From contig OZ023180.1 in the NCBI GenBank assembly GCA_963995505.1, positions 9,309,301 to 9,373,300 on the forward strand: DNA of 64,000 nucleotides, given 5' to 3'. This document shows positions 45,301-57,803 of this stretch, in pieces. Source of the DNA: Hypericum androsaemum (Eukaryota; Streptophyta; Magnoliopsida; Malpighiales; Hypericaceae). The notes beneath the pieces were generated by a model. The model had not been told where the DNA came from. It made no database searches and saw only the letters and a list, made by a program, of their open reading frames with translations. The position numbers and the translations under genes were made by a program. How positions within the stretch are numbered: position 1 is the stretch's first letter; each line of letters starts with the position of its first letter.

Positions 45301-48300
45301 CATGCCTTTTCCATGCCTTTTCTTGCCTTTACTTTCCTTATCTTGCCTTGTCTTGCCTTATCTTGCCTTTTCTTGCCTTTTCCTTTTCTTAACTTGCCTT
45401 TTCCTCATCTTATCTTGCCTTTTCTTGCCTTTTCTTTCATTATCTTGCCTTTTTCTTTCATGTTCCTTGCCTTTTCATTCCTTTCCTTGCCTTATCTTGC
45501 CTTTTCCTTTCCTTTCCTTTCCTTTTCATGCCTTTTTTAGCCTTTTCTTGAATTATCTTTTATTTTCTAGCCTTTTCATTACTTTTCCATACATTTTCTT
45601 GCCTTTCCTTTCCTATTCTTGCCTTTTCTTTCCTTTTCCTGCATTGTCTTTCCTTATCTTGCCTTTTCTTGCCTTATCTTGCCTTATCTTGCCTTTTCCT
45701 TGCTTTTTCTTTCCCTTTTCTTGCCTTTTCTTACCTTTTCTTGCCTTTTCTTACCTTTTCTTGCCATTTCTTGCCTTATCTTGCCTTTTCGTGCCTTTTC
45801 CATGCCTTATCTTTCCTTTTCCATGCCTTTTCTTGCCTTATCTTACCTTATCTTGCCTTCTCTTGCCTTTCCTTGCATTATCTTGCCTTTCCTTGCCATT
45901 TCCTTGCCTTTCCTTGCCTTATCTTGCCTTTTCTTGCCTTATTTTGCCTTATCTTTCCTTTTCTTGTCTTTTCTTTCCTTTTCTTACCTTATCTTGCTTT
46001 TCTTACCATTTCAAGCATTTTCTTCCCTTTTTATGCATTTTCTTTTCTTTTCTTGCCTTTTCTTGCCTTTTCTTGCATTTCATACCTTTTCCAAGCCTTT
46101 TCTTGCCTTATCTTGCCTTTTCCTAGCCTTTTCTTTTCTTTTCTTGCCCTTTCTTGCCTAATCTTGCCTTTTCTTGCCTTATCTTACCTTTTCTTGCCTT
46201 ATCTTTCCTTTTCTTGCCTTTTCAATGCCTTTTCCATGCCTTTTCTTGCCTTTTCTTTCCTTTTCCTTTCCTTTTCCTGCCTTATCTTTCCTTTTTTTGC
46301 CTTTGCCTTCCTTTTCTTACCTTATCTTCCCTTATCTTGCATTTTCTTGCCTTTTTTTGACTTATCTGTTCTTTTCTTGCCTTTTCATGGCTTTCCTTAG
46401 CATTTTTTGCCTTATCTTGCCCTTTCATTACTTATATTGCCTTTTCTTACCTTATCTTGCCTTTTCATGCATTTTCTTGCATTTTCTTTCCTTTCCTTGC
46501 CTTTTCATGCCTTTTCTTTTCTTATCTTGCCTTTTCTAACCTTTTCTTGCCTTATCTTTCCATTTCTTCCTTTTCATGCCCTTTCCTTTCCTTTTCTTAC
46601 CTTTTCTTTCCTTATCTTGCCTTTTCTTCCCTTATCTAGCCTTTTCTTTCCTTTTCTTGCCTTTTAATGCCTTTTCCTAGCCTTATCTTGCCTTTTCTTA
46701 CCTTTTCCTTGTCTTTTCTTACCTTTTCTTACCTTTTCCTTGCCTTTTCATGCCTTTTCCATGCATTTTCATTCCTTATCTTGCCTTTTCTTACCTTATG
46801 TTGCTTTTTCTTGTCTTTTCATACCTTTTCTTTATCTTGCCTTTTCTTTCCTTTTCTTCGCCTTTTCTTTCCTTTTCTCTGCCTTTTCTTACCTTTTCTT
46901 GCCTAATCTTTCCTTATCTTGCCTTTTCATGCAATTTCCTTGCCTTTTCATGCCTTTTCCTTTCCTTTTCTTACCTTTTCTTGTCGTATCTTGCCTCATT
47001 TTTCATTTCTGTTCCTTTTCTTGCATTTCCTTCCCTATTCTTCCCTAATCTTGCCTAATCTTGCAATTTCTTTCCTTATCTTGCCTTTTCTTTCCTTTTA
47101 CTTGCCTTTTCTTTCCTTTTCTTGCCTTATCTTGCCTTTTCCTTGCTTTTTCTTTCCCTTTTCTTGCCTTTTCTTTCCTTTTCTTGCCTAATCTTGCCTT
47201 TTCTTACCTTTTCTTGCCTTTTCTTGCCTTTTCTTGCCTTATCTTGCCTTTTCATGCCTTTTCCATGCCTTATCTTTCCTTTTCCATGCCTTATCTTGCC
47301 TTATCTTACCTTATCTTGCCTTCTCTTGTCTTTCCTTGCATTATCTTGCCTTTCCTTGCCATTTCCTTGCCTTTCCTTGCCTTATCTTGCCTTTTCTTGC
47401 CTTATCTTTCCTTTTCTTGTCTTTTCTTTCCTTTTCTTACCTTATCTTGCTTTTCTTACCATTTCAAGCATTTTCTTCCCTTTTTATGCATTTTCTTTCC
47501 TTTTCTTGCCTTTTTCTTGCCTTTTCTTGCTTTTCATACCTTTTCCAAGCATTTTCTTTCCTTATCTTGCCTTTTCCTAGCCTTTTCTTTTCTTTTCTTG
47601 CCCTTTCTTGCGTAATCTTGCCTTTTCTTGCCTTATCTTACCTTTTCTTGCCTTATCTTACCTTTTCTTGCCTTATCTTTCCTTTTCTTGCCTTTTCAAT
47701 GCCTTTTCTTGCCTTTTCTTGCCTTTTCCTTTTCTTGCCTTATCTTTCCTTTTTTTGCCTTTGCCTTCGTTTTCTTACCTTATCTTCCCTTATCTTTCAT
47801 TTTCTTGCCTTTTTTTGACATATCTGTCCTTTTCTTGCCTTTTCATGGCTTTCCTTAGCATTTTTTTTCCTTATCTACCCCTTTCATTACTTATATTGCC
47901 TTTTCTTACCTTATCTTGCCTTTCCATGCCTTTTCTTGCATTTTCTTTCCTTTCCTTGCCTTTTCATGCCTTTTCTTTTCTTATCTTGCCTTTTCCTTGC
48001 CTTTTCTTACCTTTTCTTGCCTTATCTTTCCATTTCTTACTTTTCATGCCCTTTCCTTTCCTTTTCTTGCCTTTTCTTTCCTTATCTTGCCTTTTCTTCC
48101 CTTATCTTGCCTTATCTAGCCTTTTCTTTCCTTTTCTTGCCTTTTAATGCCTTTTCCAAGCCTTATCTTGCCTTTTCTTACCTTTTCCTTGTCTTTTCTT
48201 ACCTTTTCTTACCTTTTCCTTTCCTTTTCATGCCTTTTCCATGCATTTTCTTTCATTTTCTTGCCTTTTCATGCCTTTTCCCTGCCTTTTCTTTCTTTAT

Positions 48301-51300
48301 CTTACCTTTTCTTGCCTTTTTCTTACCTTTTCTTACCTTTTCTTGCCTTATCTAACCTTCTATTACCTTTTCATGCAATATCCTTACCTTTTCTTACCTT
48401 TTCCTTGCCTTTTCTTACCTTTGCTTGGCTTATCTTGCCTCATTTTTCATATCCGTTCCTTTTCTTGCATTTCCTTCCTTTTCCTTTCCTTTTCTTTCCT
48501 TTTCTTTGCCTTTTCTTACCTTTTCTTGCCTTATCTTTCCTTATCTTGCCTTTTCATGTAATTTCCTTGCCTTTTCTTTCCTTTTCCTTGCCTTTTCTTA
48601 CCTTTTCTTGGATATCTTACCTCTTTTTTCATTTACATTCCTTTTCTTGCATTTCCTTCCCTTTTCTTCTCTTATCTTGCCTAATCTTGCATTTTCTTTC
48701 CGTATCTTGCCTTTTCTTACCTTTTCCTTGCCTTTTCTTTCCTTTTCTTGCCCTTTCTTGCCTTTTTTTTGCCTTTTCCTTGCTTTTTCTTGCCTTTTCT
48801 TGCCTTATCTTGCCTTTTCTTGCCTTTTCTTGCCTAATCTTTCTTTTTATTTCCCTTTCTTTCCTATTCATGTCTTTTCTTACATTTTCATGCCTTTTCT
48901 TTCCTTTTTTTGCCTTTTGCTTGCCTTTTCTTTCCGTATCTTGCCTTTTTCTTGCCTTTTCTTGCTTTTCATGCCTTTTCCTTGCCTTTTCTTGCTATTT
49001 CATGACTGTTCCTTGCCTTATCTTGACTTATCTTGCCTTTTCTTACATTTTCCTAGCCTTTTCTTTCCTTTTCTTGCCCTTTCTTGCATTTTCTTGCCTT
49101 TTCTTGCATTATGGATCTTGCCTTTTCTTGCCTGATCTTGCCTTTTCTTGCCTTATCTTTCCTTTTCTTGCCTTTTCATTCCTTTTCCATGCCTTTTTTT
49201 GCCTTTTCATTCCTTTTCCTTGCCTTTTCTTTCCTTATCTTTCCTTTTCTTGCCTTTGCTTGCCTTTGCTTGCATTTTCTTGACCTATCTGTCCTTTTCT
49301 TGTCTTTTCTTGCCTTTTCATGCCTTTCTTTGCCTTATCTTGCCTTATCTAGCCCTTTCATTCCTTATCTTGCCCTTTCATTCCTTATCTTGCCTTATCT
49401 TGCCCTTTCATTCCTTTCATGCCTTTTCTTGCATTTTCTTTCCTTTTCTTTCCTTTTCATGCCTTTTCCTTGCATTTTCTTGCCTTTTCTTGCCATTTCC
49501 TTGTCTTTTCTTACCTTTTCTTGCCTTATCTTTCCTTTTCTTGCCTTTTTATGCCTTTTCCATGCCTTTTCTTGCCTTTACTTTCCTTATCTTGCCTTGT
49601 CTTGCCTTATCTTGCCTTTTCATGCCTTTTCCTTTTCTTAACTTGCCTTTTCCTTATCTTATCTTGCCTTTTCTTGCCTTTTCTTTCATTATCTTGCCTT
49701 TTTCTTTCATGTTCCTTGCCTTTTCATTCCTTTCCTTGCCTTATCTTGCCTTTTCCTTTCCTTTCCTTTCCTTTTCATGCCTTTTCTAGCCTTTTCTTGA
49801 ATTATCTTTTATTTTCTACCCTTTTCATTACTTTTCCATACATTTTCTTGCCTTTCCTTTCCTATTCTTGCCTTTTCTTTCCTTTTCCTGCCTTGTCTTT
49901 CCTTATCTTGCCTTTTCTTACCTTATCTTGCCTTATCTTGCCTTTTCCTTGCTTTTCCTTTCCCTTTTCTTGCCTTTTCTTACCTTTTCTTGCCTTTTCT
50001 TACCTTTTCTTGCCATTTCTTGCCTTATCTTGCCTTTTCTTGCCTTTTCCATGCCTTATCTTTCCTTTTCCATGCCTTTTCTTGCCTTATCTTACCTTAT
50101 CTTGCCTTCTCTTGCCTTTTCTTGCATTATCTTGCCTTTCCTTGCCATTTCCTTGCCTTTCCTTGCCTTTTCTTGCCTTATTTTGCCTTATCTTTCCTTT
50201 TCTTGTCTTTTCTTTCCTTTTCTTACCTTATCTTGCTTTTCTTACCATTTCAAGCATTTTCTTCCCTTTTTATGCATTTTCTTTTCTTTTCTTGCCTTAT
50301 CTTGCCTTTTCTTGCTTTTCATACCTTTTCCAAGCCTTTTCTTGCCTTATCTTGCCTTTTCCTAGCCTTTTCTTTTCTTTTCTTGCCCTTTCTTGCCTAA
50401 TCTTGCCTTTTCTTGCCTTATCTTACCTTTTCTTGCCTTATCTTTCCTTTTCTTGTCTTTTCAATGCCTTTTCCATGCCTTTTCTTGCCTTTTCTTTCCT
50501 TTTCCTTTGCTTTTCCTGCCTTATCTTTCCTTTTTTTGCCTTTGTCTTCCTTTTCTTACCTTATCTTCCCTTATCTTGCATTTTCTTGCCTTTTTTTGAC
50601 TTATCTGTTCTTTTCTTGCCTTTTCATGGCTTTCCTTAGCATTTTTTGCCTTATCTTGCCCTTTCATTACTTATATTGCCTTTTCTTACCTTATCTTGCC
50701 TTTTCATGCCTTTTCTTTCCTTTCCTTGCCTTTTCATGCCTTTTCTTTTCTTATCTTGCCTTTTCTAACCTTTTTTTGCCTTATCTTTCCATTTCTTCCT
50801 TTTCATGCCCTTTCCTTTCCTTTTCTTACCTTTTCTTTCCTTATCTTGCCTTTTCTTCCTTTATCTTGCCTTATCTAGCCTTTTCTTTCCTTTTCTTGCC
50901 TTTTAATGCCTTTTCCTAGCCTTATCTTGCCTTTTCTTACCTTTTCCTTGTCTTTTCTTACCTTTTCTTACCTTTTCCTTGCCTTTTCATGCCTTTTCCA
51001 TGCATTTTCATTCCTTATCTTGCCTTTTCTTACCTTATGTTGCTTTTTCTTGCCTTTTCATACCTTTTCTTTCATTTTATTGCCTTTTCATGCCTTTTCC
51101 CTGCCTTTTCTTTCTTTATCTTACCTTTTCTTGCCTTTTTCTTGCCTTTTCTTACCTTTTCTTGCGTTATGTATCCTTCTCTTACCTTTTCATGCAATAT
51201 CCTTACCTTTTCTTACCTTTTCCTTGCCTTTTCTTACCTTTCTTGGCTTATGTTGCCTCATTTTTCATATCCGTTCCTTTTCTTGCATTTCCTTCCCTTT

Positions 51301-52104
51301 TCTTGCCTTATCTTGCCTCATCTTGCATTTTCTTTCCTTATCTTTCCTTATCTTTCCTTTTCCTTGCTTTTTCTTTCCTTTTCTTTGCCTTTTCTTACCT
51401 TTTCTTGCCTTATCTTTCCTTATCTTGCCTTTCCATGTAATTTCCTTGCCTTTTTTTTCCTTTTCCTTGCCTTTTCTTACCTTTTCTTGGATATCTTGCC
51501 TCATTTTTCATTTCCATTCCTTTTCTTGCATTTCCTTCCTTTTTCTTCTCTTATCTTGCCTAATCTTGCATTTTCTTTCCGTATCTTGCCTTTTCTTACC
51601 TTTTCCTTGCCTTTTCTTTCCTTTTCTTGCACTTTCATGCCTTTTCCTTGCATTTTCTTGCCTTTTCTTGCCATTTCCTTGTCTTTTCTTACCTTTTCGT
51701 GCCTTATCTTTCCTTTTCTTGCCTTTTCATGCCTTTTCCATGCCTTTTCTTGCCTTTAATTTCCTTATCTTGCCTTGTCTTGCCTTATCTTGCCTTTTCT
51801 TGCCTTTTCCTTTTCTTAACTTGCCTTTTCCTTGTCTTATCTTGCCTTTTCTTGCCTTTTCTTTCATTATCTTACCTTTTCCTTGCATTTTCCTTGCCTT
51901 TTCATTGCTTTTCTTGCCTTATCTTGCCTTTTCCTTTCCTTTCCTTTCCTTTTCATGCCTTTTCATGCCTTTTCTTGAATTATATTTTATTTTCTACCCT
52001 TTTCATTACTTTTCCATACATTTTCTTGCCTTTCCTTTCCTATTCTTGCCTTTTCTTTCATTTTCCTGCCTTGTCTTTCCTTATGTTGCCTTTTCATGCC
52101 TTTT
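39361..52104 (+). repeat. 4.24-kb higher-order repeat, two full copies and a shortened third
   Basis: Copies begin at the word CCTTATCTACCCC at 39361, 43589 and 47869. The unique word ATTATGGATCTTGCC at 40631, 44869 and 49108 gives offsets of 4238 and 4239 bp. CATATCCGTT at 40000, 44208 and 48448 gives 4208 and 4240, then recurs at 51266 (2818), so the third copy is rearranged before L2. Order and wording inside the units match over long stretches. Confidence 0.9.
52100..52104. repeat. Target-site duplication of L2, left copy (CTTTT)
   Basis: Identical to 52894-52898. The word is common in the array, so the match alone is weak, but it sits exactly at both LTR termini. Confidence 0.85.
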
Positions 52105-52893
52105 TGATATGAATATGGGAAGCACTCATATGCGGATTTAAAGTGCCAATCTGACCAAGTGAGAGAGCACGGACAAAGCGCTTCAAGTCACAACTTAATG
52201 GGCTGATTTCCAAGCTTACTTTGGAGAGTTGGGCTCAAGCAAATTTATTAAAGTCCATGGACCAAGCCACGAAATTCAGCTGAGTTTATGACCTTAATAC
52301 AAGTTCTAGAAGTTCCATTCAGTAGCAAAGATCTTGAAGATTCATTCTCTCTGATTTGGGCATTCTATTTAGGAAGTTTATTTCAGTCATTAGTTTTGAT
52401 TAGGAAGTTATATTCCAACAACTCTTGGCTTATTTAGCTTGTTTGTCACGTTTGTAGCCTTCGTAAAAGGCAGAGATTTGTTTCCTTTTTAGTTTCCCTT
52501 TCTATCCAGATTTTTAGGAGTTGTTTGATTTGGAATCTCTTTGTAATATTGAGCCTATTTATAGAGGCTTATGCAATGAGAAAAGGAGACCATTATTGAT
52601 TGAAAAACGTGGGCTTTGCTCTCTTGGTTCTTCAGAACTGTTCGAACACAACGGAGGGATTCCATCGAGTTCACCATCGACTTATCAAGCAGATCTTCAT
52701 CACCGTTTGTGGCATCATCGACATATCAAGGTTCTTTGTTTCAACTCAAGCAGCGGGTCGCGGTCTTGATACCAAGGTTCTCGTTTAGTTGTGAGCATCA
52801 GGTCGAGATCTCCATCACGAACTGATCTAGAAGGATCTGGAATTTCAACACTTCGTGGATGGGTCTCGTGCATCATTGACGGGGTTCGTATCA
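52105..52893 (+). mobile_element. Solo LTR L2 (family L, inverted relative to L1 and L3)
   Basis: 789 bp from TG at 52105 to CA at 52893, flanked by CTTTT on both sides and by array. It is the reverse complement of L1 in content, with shared stretches such as TTAGGAAGTTATATTCCAAC. No internal region is attached. It contains the Pol-tail remnant in + orientation (RARTKRFKSQL, GLISKL, SWAQANLLKS at 52164-52283, ending in TGA) and a TATA-like CTATTTATAG near 52555. The ~82-codon open frames on this and the L1 copy are LTR sequence, not genes. Confidence 0.94.
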
Positions 52894-52898
52894 CTTTT
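52894..52898. repeat. Target-site duplication of L2, right copy (CTTTT)
   Basis: Identical to 52100-52104, directly after the CA terminus. Confidence 0.85.
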
Positions 52899-55418
52899 CT
52901 TGCCTTTTCTTACCTTTTACTTGCCTTTCTTTGCCTTTCTTGCCTTATCTTTCCTTTTCTTGCCTTTTCATGTCTTTTCCTTGCTTTTCTTGCCTTTTCT
53001 TTCCTCAGCTTGCATTTTTCGTGCCTTTTCCTTGCCTTTTCGTTCCTTTTCTTGCCTTATCTTTCCTTTTCTTGCCTTATCTTGCCTAATCTTGCTTTTT
53101 TTTCCTTATCTTGCCTTTTCTTTCCTTTTCCTTGCTTTTCCTTTTCTTACCTTTTCATTGCCCTTTCTTTCCATTTCTTGCCTTTTCATGCCTTTTCTTG
53201 CCTTATCTTTCCTTTTCTTGCCTTTTCTTGCCTTATCTTGCCTAATCTTTCCTTTTCATTCCTTTACTTCCCTTTTCTTGCCTTTTCCTTGCCTTTTCTT
53301 ACCTTTTCTTGCCTTTTCATGCCTTTTCCATGCCTCTTGCCTTATTTTGCCTTATCTTTCCTTTTCTTGCCTTTTCTTTCCTTTTCTTACCTTATCTTGC
53401 TTTTTTTACCATTTTAAGCCTTTTCTTCCCTTTTCATGCCTTTTATTGCTTTTTCCTTGCCTTTTTTTGCCTTATCTTTCCTTTTTTTACATTTCTTGCC
53501 TTTTTCTTGCCTTTTCTTACTTTTTATGCCTTTTCCATGCCTTTTCCTTGCCTTTTCTTTCCTTATCTTGCCTTTTCCTAGCCTTTTCTTTCCTTTTCTT
53601 GCCTTTCTTGCCTAATCTTGCCGTTTCTTGCCTTATCTTACCTTTTCTTGCCTTATCTTTTCTTTTCTTGCCTTATCTTTCCTTTTCTTGCCTTTTCCAT
53701 GCGTTTGCCATGCCTTATCCTTTCCTTTTCTTGCCTTATCTTTCCTTTTCTTGCCTTCGCTTGCCTTTTCTTACCTTATCTTCCCTTATCATGCATTTTC
53801 TTCCCTTTTCTTGACTTATCTGTCCTTTTCTTGCCTTCTCTTGCCTTTTCTTGCCTTATCTTGCCCTTTCTTGCCTTATCTTCCCTTTCAGTCCTCATCT
53901 TGCCCGTTTTTACCTTATCTTGCCTTTTCATGCCTTTTCTTGCCTTTTCTTTCCTTTCCTTTCCTTTTCATGCCTTTTCCTTGCCTTTCCTTACCTTTTC
54001 TTGCCTTATCTTTCTTTTTCTTGCCTTTTCTTGCCTTATCTTGCCTTTTCTTACCAAATCTTGCCTTTCGATTCCTTATCTTGCCTATTCTAACCTTATC
54101 TTACCTATCCTTGCCTTTTCATACCTTTTCTTGCCTTTTCTTGACTTTTTATGCCTTTTCCTTGCCTTTTCTTGCCTTATCATGGCTTTTCTTTTCTTTT
54201 CTTGACTTTTCATGCATTTTCTTGCCTTTTCTTCCCTTATCTTGCCTTTTCTTTCCTTTTCTTGCCTCATCTTTCATTTTCTTTTCTTTTCTTTTCTTGC
54301 CTTTCCTTCCCTTATCTTGCCTTATCTTGCCTTTTCTTAATTTATCTTGCATTTTCTTTCATTTTCCTTACCTTTTCTTTCTTTTTCTTGAATTATCTTG
54401 CCTTATCTTTCCTTTTCCTTGCCTTTTCCTTGCCTTTTCTTGCCTTTTCATGCCTCATCTTGCCTTTTCTTGCCTTATCTTGCCTTTTCTTTCCTTTTCT
54501 TGCCTTATCTTGCCTAATCTTGCCTTTTTGTGCCTTTTCCATGCCTTTTCTTGCCTTTTCATTGAATTTTCTTGCCTTATCTTACCTTATCTTGCCTTAT
54601 CATGCCTTTCCTTGCCTTATCTTGCCTTTCCTTGCCATTTCCTTGCCTATCATTGCCTTTTCATACCTTTTCTTGCCTTTCCTTGCCATTTCCCTGCCTA
54701 TCCTTGCCTTTTCATACCTTTGCTTGCCTTTTCTTTCCTTTTCTTGACTTTTCATGCCTTTTCCTTGCCTTTTCCTTGCCTTTTCTTGCCTTATCATGCC
54801 TTTTCTTTCCTTTTCTTAACTTTTCATGCATTTTCCTTGCCTTTTCGTGCCTTATCTTGCCTTTTCTTTCCTTTTCTTGCCTCACCTTTCATTTTGTTTT
54901 CTTTTCTTTTCTTGCCTTTCCTTCCCTTAACTTGCCTTATCCTGCCTTTTCTTAACTTATCTTGCCTTTTCTTTCATTTTCCTTACCTTTTCTTTCCTTT
55001 TCTTTCCTTATCTTGCCTTTTCCTTCCCTTTTCTTGCCTTTTCATGCCTCATCTTGCCTTTTCTTGCCTTTTCTTGCCTTTTCTTGCCTTATCTTGCCTT
55101 TTCGTGCCTTTTCCATGCCTTTTCTTGCCTTTTCCTTGCCTTTTCTTACCTTATCTTACCTTATCTTACCTTATCTTGCCTTATCAAGCCATTCCTTGCC
55201 TTATCTTGCCTTTCCTTGCCATTTCTTTGCCTTTTCTTGCCTTATCTTGCCTTTTCTTGCATTATTTTGCCTTATCTTTCCTTTTCTTTCATTTTCTTTC
55301 CTTTTCTTACCTTATCTTGCTTTTCTTACAATTTCCAGCATTTTCTTGCCTTTTCCTTGCCTTTTCTTGCCTTTTCTTGCCTTATCTTTCCTTTTTTTCT
55401 TTTCTTTCCTTTTCTTAC

Positions 55419-55423
55419 CTTAT
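55419..55423. repeat. Target-site duplication of solo LTR S, left copy (CTTAT)
   Basis: Identical to 57804-57808. The uninterrupted target is visible at 37174-37178 in a sister repeat. Confidence 0.92.
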
Positions 55424-57803
55424 TGTGACATTCGGAAAAATGGTTAGTCGGAATGCATCGCATCGAGATGGTTACATGAGATATGTGATTGTAAGTGTGC
55501 AAGATGTGAATTGGTATCATTGGAGTTCCATTTCAACCATTACAAGTCTTAGAGAAAATATTTGCTTGAGAAGTTGTTTATTGAATTCGGACAGACAGAC
55601 CTTTGGTTAGTAAAAAAATCATAACTTCTTCAATATGGCTTCAAATGGTGTGATTCCACTTGATTCAGAAACTAGAGATGTTGAGGAACAAATACGTTGA
55701 CAATCAAATTTGACAAAAACCAGAGCAAGGCCGCCATATTTGAGCTGCTTGCTTGTGAATGAATCTGATTGGACCCCAAGTTCTTTGTTTGCTTCTTAGA
55801 ATTAAAGGAAGAGTTGAGTTGATTGCTATTGGACCTCACCCACCTCTTCATATATCTCAGAGACTTTTATGAAGAGGCAGAACACTTATCTCCTTGGTCA
55901 TAAAACGAAAATTTAAGAGAAGAAGAGAGAGAGTTGAAGGAAAGAGAAAGAAGCTGCTGGATAAAGAATCAAGCGGTAAGCCTACTTCCGTTCCGATTTA
56001 GACTTTGAACCTTTGAAGAGAGTTGTAGAGAACTTCAATACCTTTCTTTTGGTATATCATATGTGGAATTTGGATCAGGGAATCGACGGGAAATTCGTTT
56101 TGAATCAGACTGTCGTTGAAGAAGCACACAGCTGAGGTTGTTCAGGAAAACGTGATCGGTAAGCATATTTAGGCTTCGAATTGGGACATGAAATTTTGAC
56201 AGCTTACAGAGGACTCTATAAGCTTTCTAACCGTATATCATATGCCTTATTTGGATGAAGAAATCTTATTCAAGACTTGGTTGAAATTCGGACTTGCCTG
56301 CTGTGTTCAGATTGAAGGGGGTCAAGAATAGAGACTTGGTAAGTGGTTTGGTTGGAAATTTCAGTGAATATGTAGATTCTGAGATATCAAGGACATACAG
56401 GGGAAGTCATGTAAAGTGTTATTTAAAGTGGTTATGATCTGAAATTGAGTTATATGTGATAATTGTTGAAGATGAAGTGGTTGAGCTTCTCTTGTGTTTG
56501 GTTTGTGTTGTGATTGCCAAAACAGATTGTTGGATGACATTTATGACCATGAGTAGGCTCTAAACAGATTATACATGTGTGGTATATTTGTCAAGAAAGT
56601 AAGGATTGAAAGAGATTGAGATATTTGGACATGTTTGATGCTTGTTTAGACGATGTGTTGTGATTATGTCATTATCCGTTGTTCTGAAGTATTGGTAGCG
56701 ATTTGGTTTAGGAATTCAGAGGTTAACCTCGTTATTGTGATTTGGGATTGTGAACAGAACATCCGCAAGGTGTGGGAGTGAAGGAGAATCATTTCAAAAG
56801 CTTTGAGTGAAAGGCATTAGATTCAGAAATCAGTGTGATCGGTGGATCTTCGTTGTGTAAGCGGATAGACCATGATATGTTGGTTGTGTTTGTTATATGC
56901 ATGTTTCAGATCTTGATTGTTGTGCGTCTCATGCATATGTTGTTGGTTATGAGATGAGATTGTGCATATGTGATACGTTTGGTATATTGTGATCGGTTTG
57001 TGATGAATGTGAGATTTGTGAATGGTCGGCTAGATTGCTAGCTCGGGCTGATTTGGTACATTTGGCATATGTGTTTTGTGAGAGAGATGAACAGGTTTTC
57101 CCGTACTAACCGGGGATGTTAGTCTATGAGCTCATAGTTTGGGGATATCACTAGTTTACGTATATAAGCTAGCTTTGTGTTTGTGTGGACGGAGATTTGT
57201 ATGGCCATTTGGATATCCCTTGGCAGTCAGAGGAAGGGGCTTTTCAAAACCTGTTCATGGCTCTATGTGTCTGTGTGTTTATATTTTTGTTTTCGGTAAT
57301 TTGTGCATCATATGGTCATCATGCATTTCAAGTTCAGTTACGTTGAACATGGTTGAGTTCTGTGGCACGTAGATCTCAGACATAACTTATATGTTATGTT
57401 CTATCTTCTTACTAAGTGTTCCCAAACACTAACCCCCTACTAATCTATCTCAGGTTCCAAGGTGCCATAGTAGCGTTGATTCTGGAGTCTGTATTTCGAG
57501 CCATCTTATTCGTTCGAGGGCTACACTTTTGAGGTCTCCAGACTTGTGCTTCCTTGTACATCTGTATAGATGCTCCGTAGTGGTTAGATCCTAGTTTATG
57601 TCCGATTTTGGATTTGTCATTTGGAGATGGATTGTTCAGATTTTCGTTGATGGTTGCGTACCATCTTTGCATGTGTTGTATCTTTCTCAGGTTTGTATGA
57701 TGTGAGTATTGATGAATTTGTGTGAGGCTTGCTAGATTGCACATTTGTAGATGTTTGTCGTGGAGTCTAGCGCCGGTCACCGACCTGAGAGCGGGTCGTG
57801 ACA
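55424..57803 (-). mobile_element. Solo LTR S, 2380 bp, Ty3/gypsy of another family
   Basis: Unique-looking sequence inserted in the array with TG at 55424, CA at 57803 and CTTAT on both sides. Read on the - strand it starts TGTCACGACCCGC and ends CGAATGTCACA. TGTCACGACCC is a common start of long plant Ty3/gypsy LTRs, which suggests the Tekay/Del group (inference). It has no gag-pol, PBS or PPT, and no second LTR. The open frames at 57139-57372 and 57445-57804 show no recognisable domain and are taken as chance. It shares no stretch I could recognise with the B or L LTRs. Confidence 0.88.
55975..56345. repeat. Diverged ~181-bp tandem repeat inside LTR S
   Basis: GGTAAG recurs at 55975, 56158 and 56338. 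The longer word (G/C)GTATATCATATG followed by ATTTGGAT is at 56051 and 56232. The offsets are 180-183 bp. The copies have diverged, so the duplication is older than the insertion. Confidence 0.75.

Larger units (their letters stand above)
19486..52104 (+). repeat. Minisatellite array, main block (32.6 kb)
   Basis: Uninterrupted units CCTTTTCTTG and CCTTATCTTG with variants ending TTT, TTA, ATG or CCTTG (11 bp). The + strand is almost only C and T, with a G roughly once per unit. No unique sequence longer than a few units was found. Higher-order repeats of ~3 kb and 4.24 kb organise it. All long open frames (Leu/Phe/Pro/Ser/Cys-rich, ten-residue period such as LPFLAFSCLF) are by-products of the 10-bp unit. 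Confidence 0.97.
52894..55423 (+). repeat. Minisatellite array between L2 and S
   Basis: 2.5 kb of CCTTTTCTTG-type units in the same orientation as the main block. It includes the ~3-kb marker (CGATTCCTTATC) at 54069. The next copy of that marker lies 5439 bp away at 59508; without S and its duplicated target that is about 3.05 kb. Confidence 0.95.

Noticed and set aside
19486..52104. Telomeric or interstitial telomere repeat
   Set aside because: The plant telomere unit TTTAGGG/CCCTAAA is not the repeating word; the unit here is CCTTTTCTTG.
18695..52893. L1 and L2 as the inverted ends of one composite mobile unit carrying 32.6 kb of satellite
   Set aside because: Each has its own, different 5-bp target duplication (TTCAT and CTTTT) and sits in continuous array, so they are separate insertions.
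53628..55610. 660-codon open frame (+ strand)
   Set aside because: It is the array read through into the first ~190 bp of solo LTR S. There is no domain and no independent evidence of a gene.
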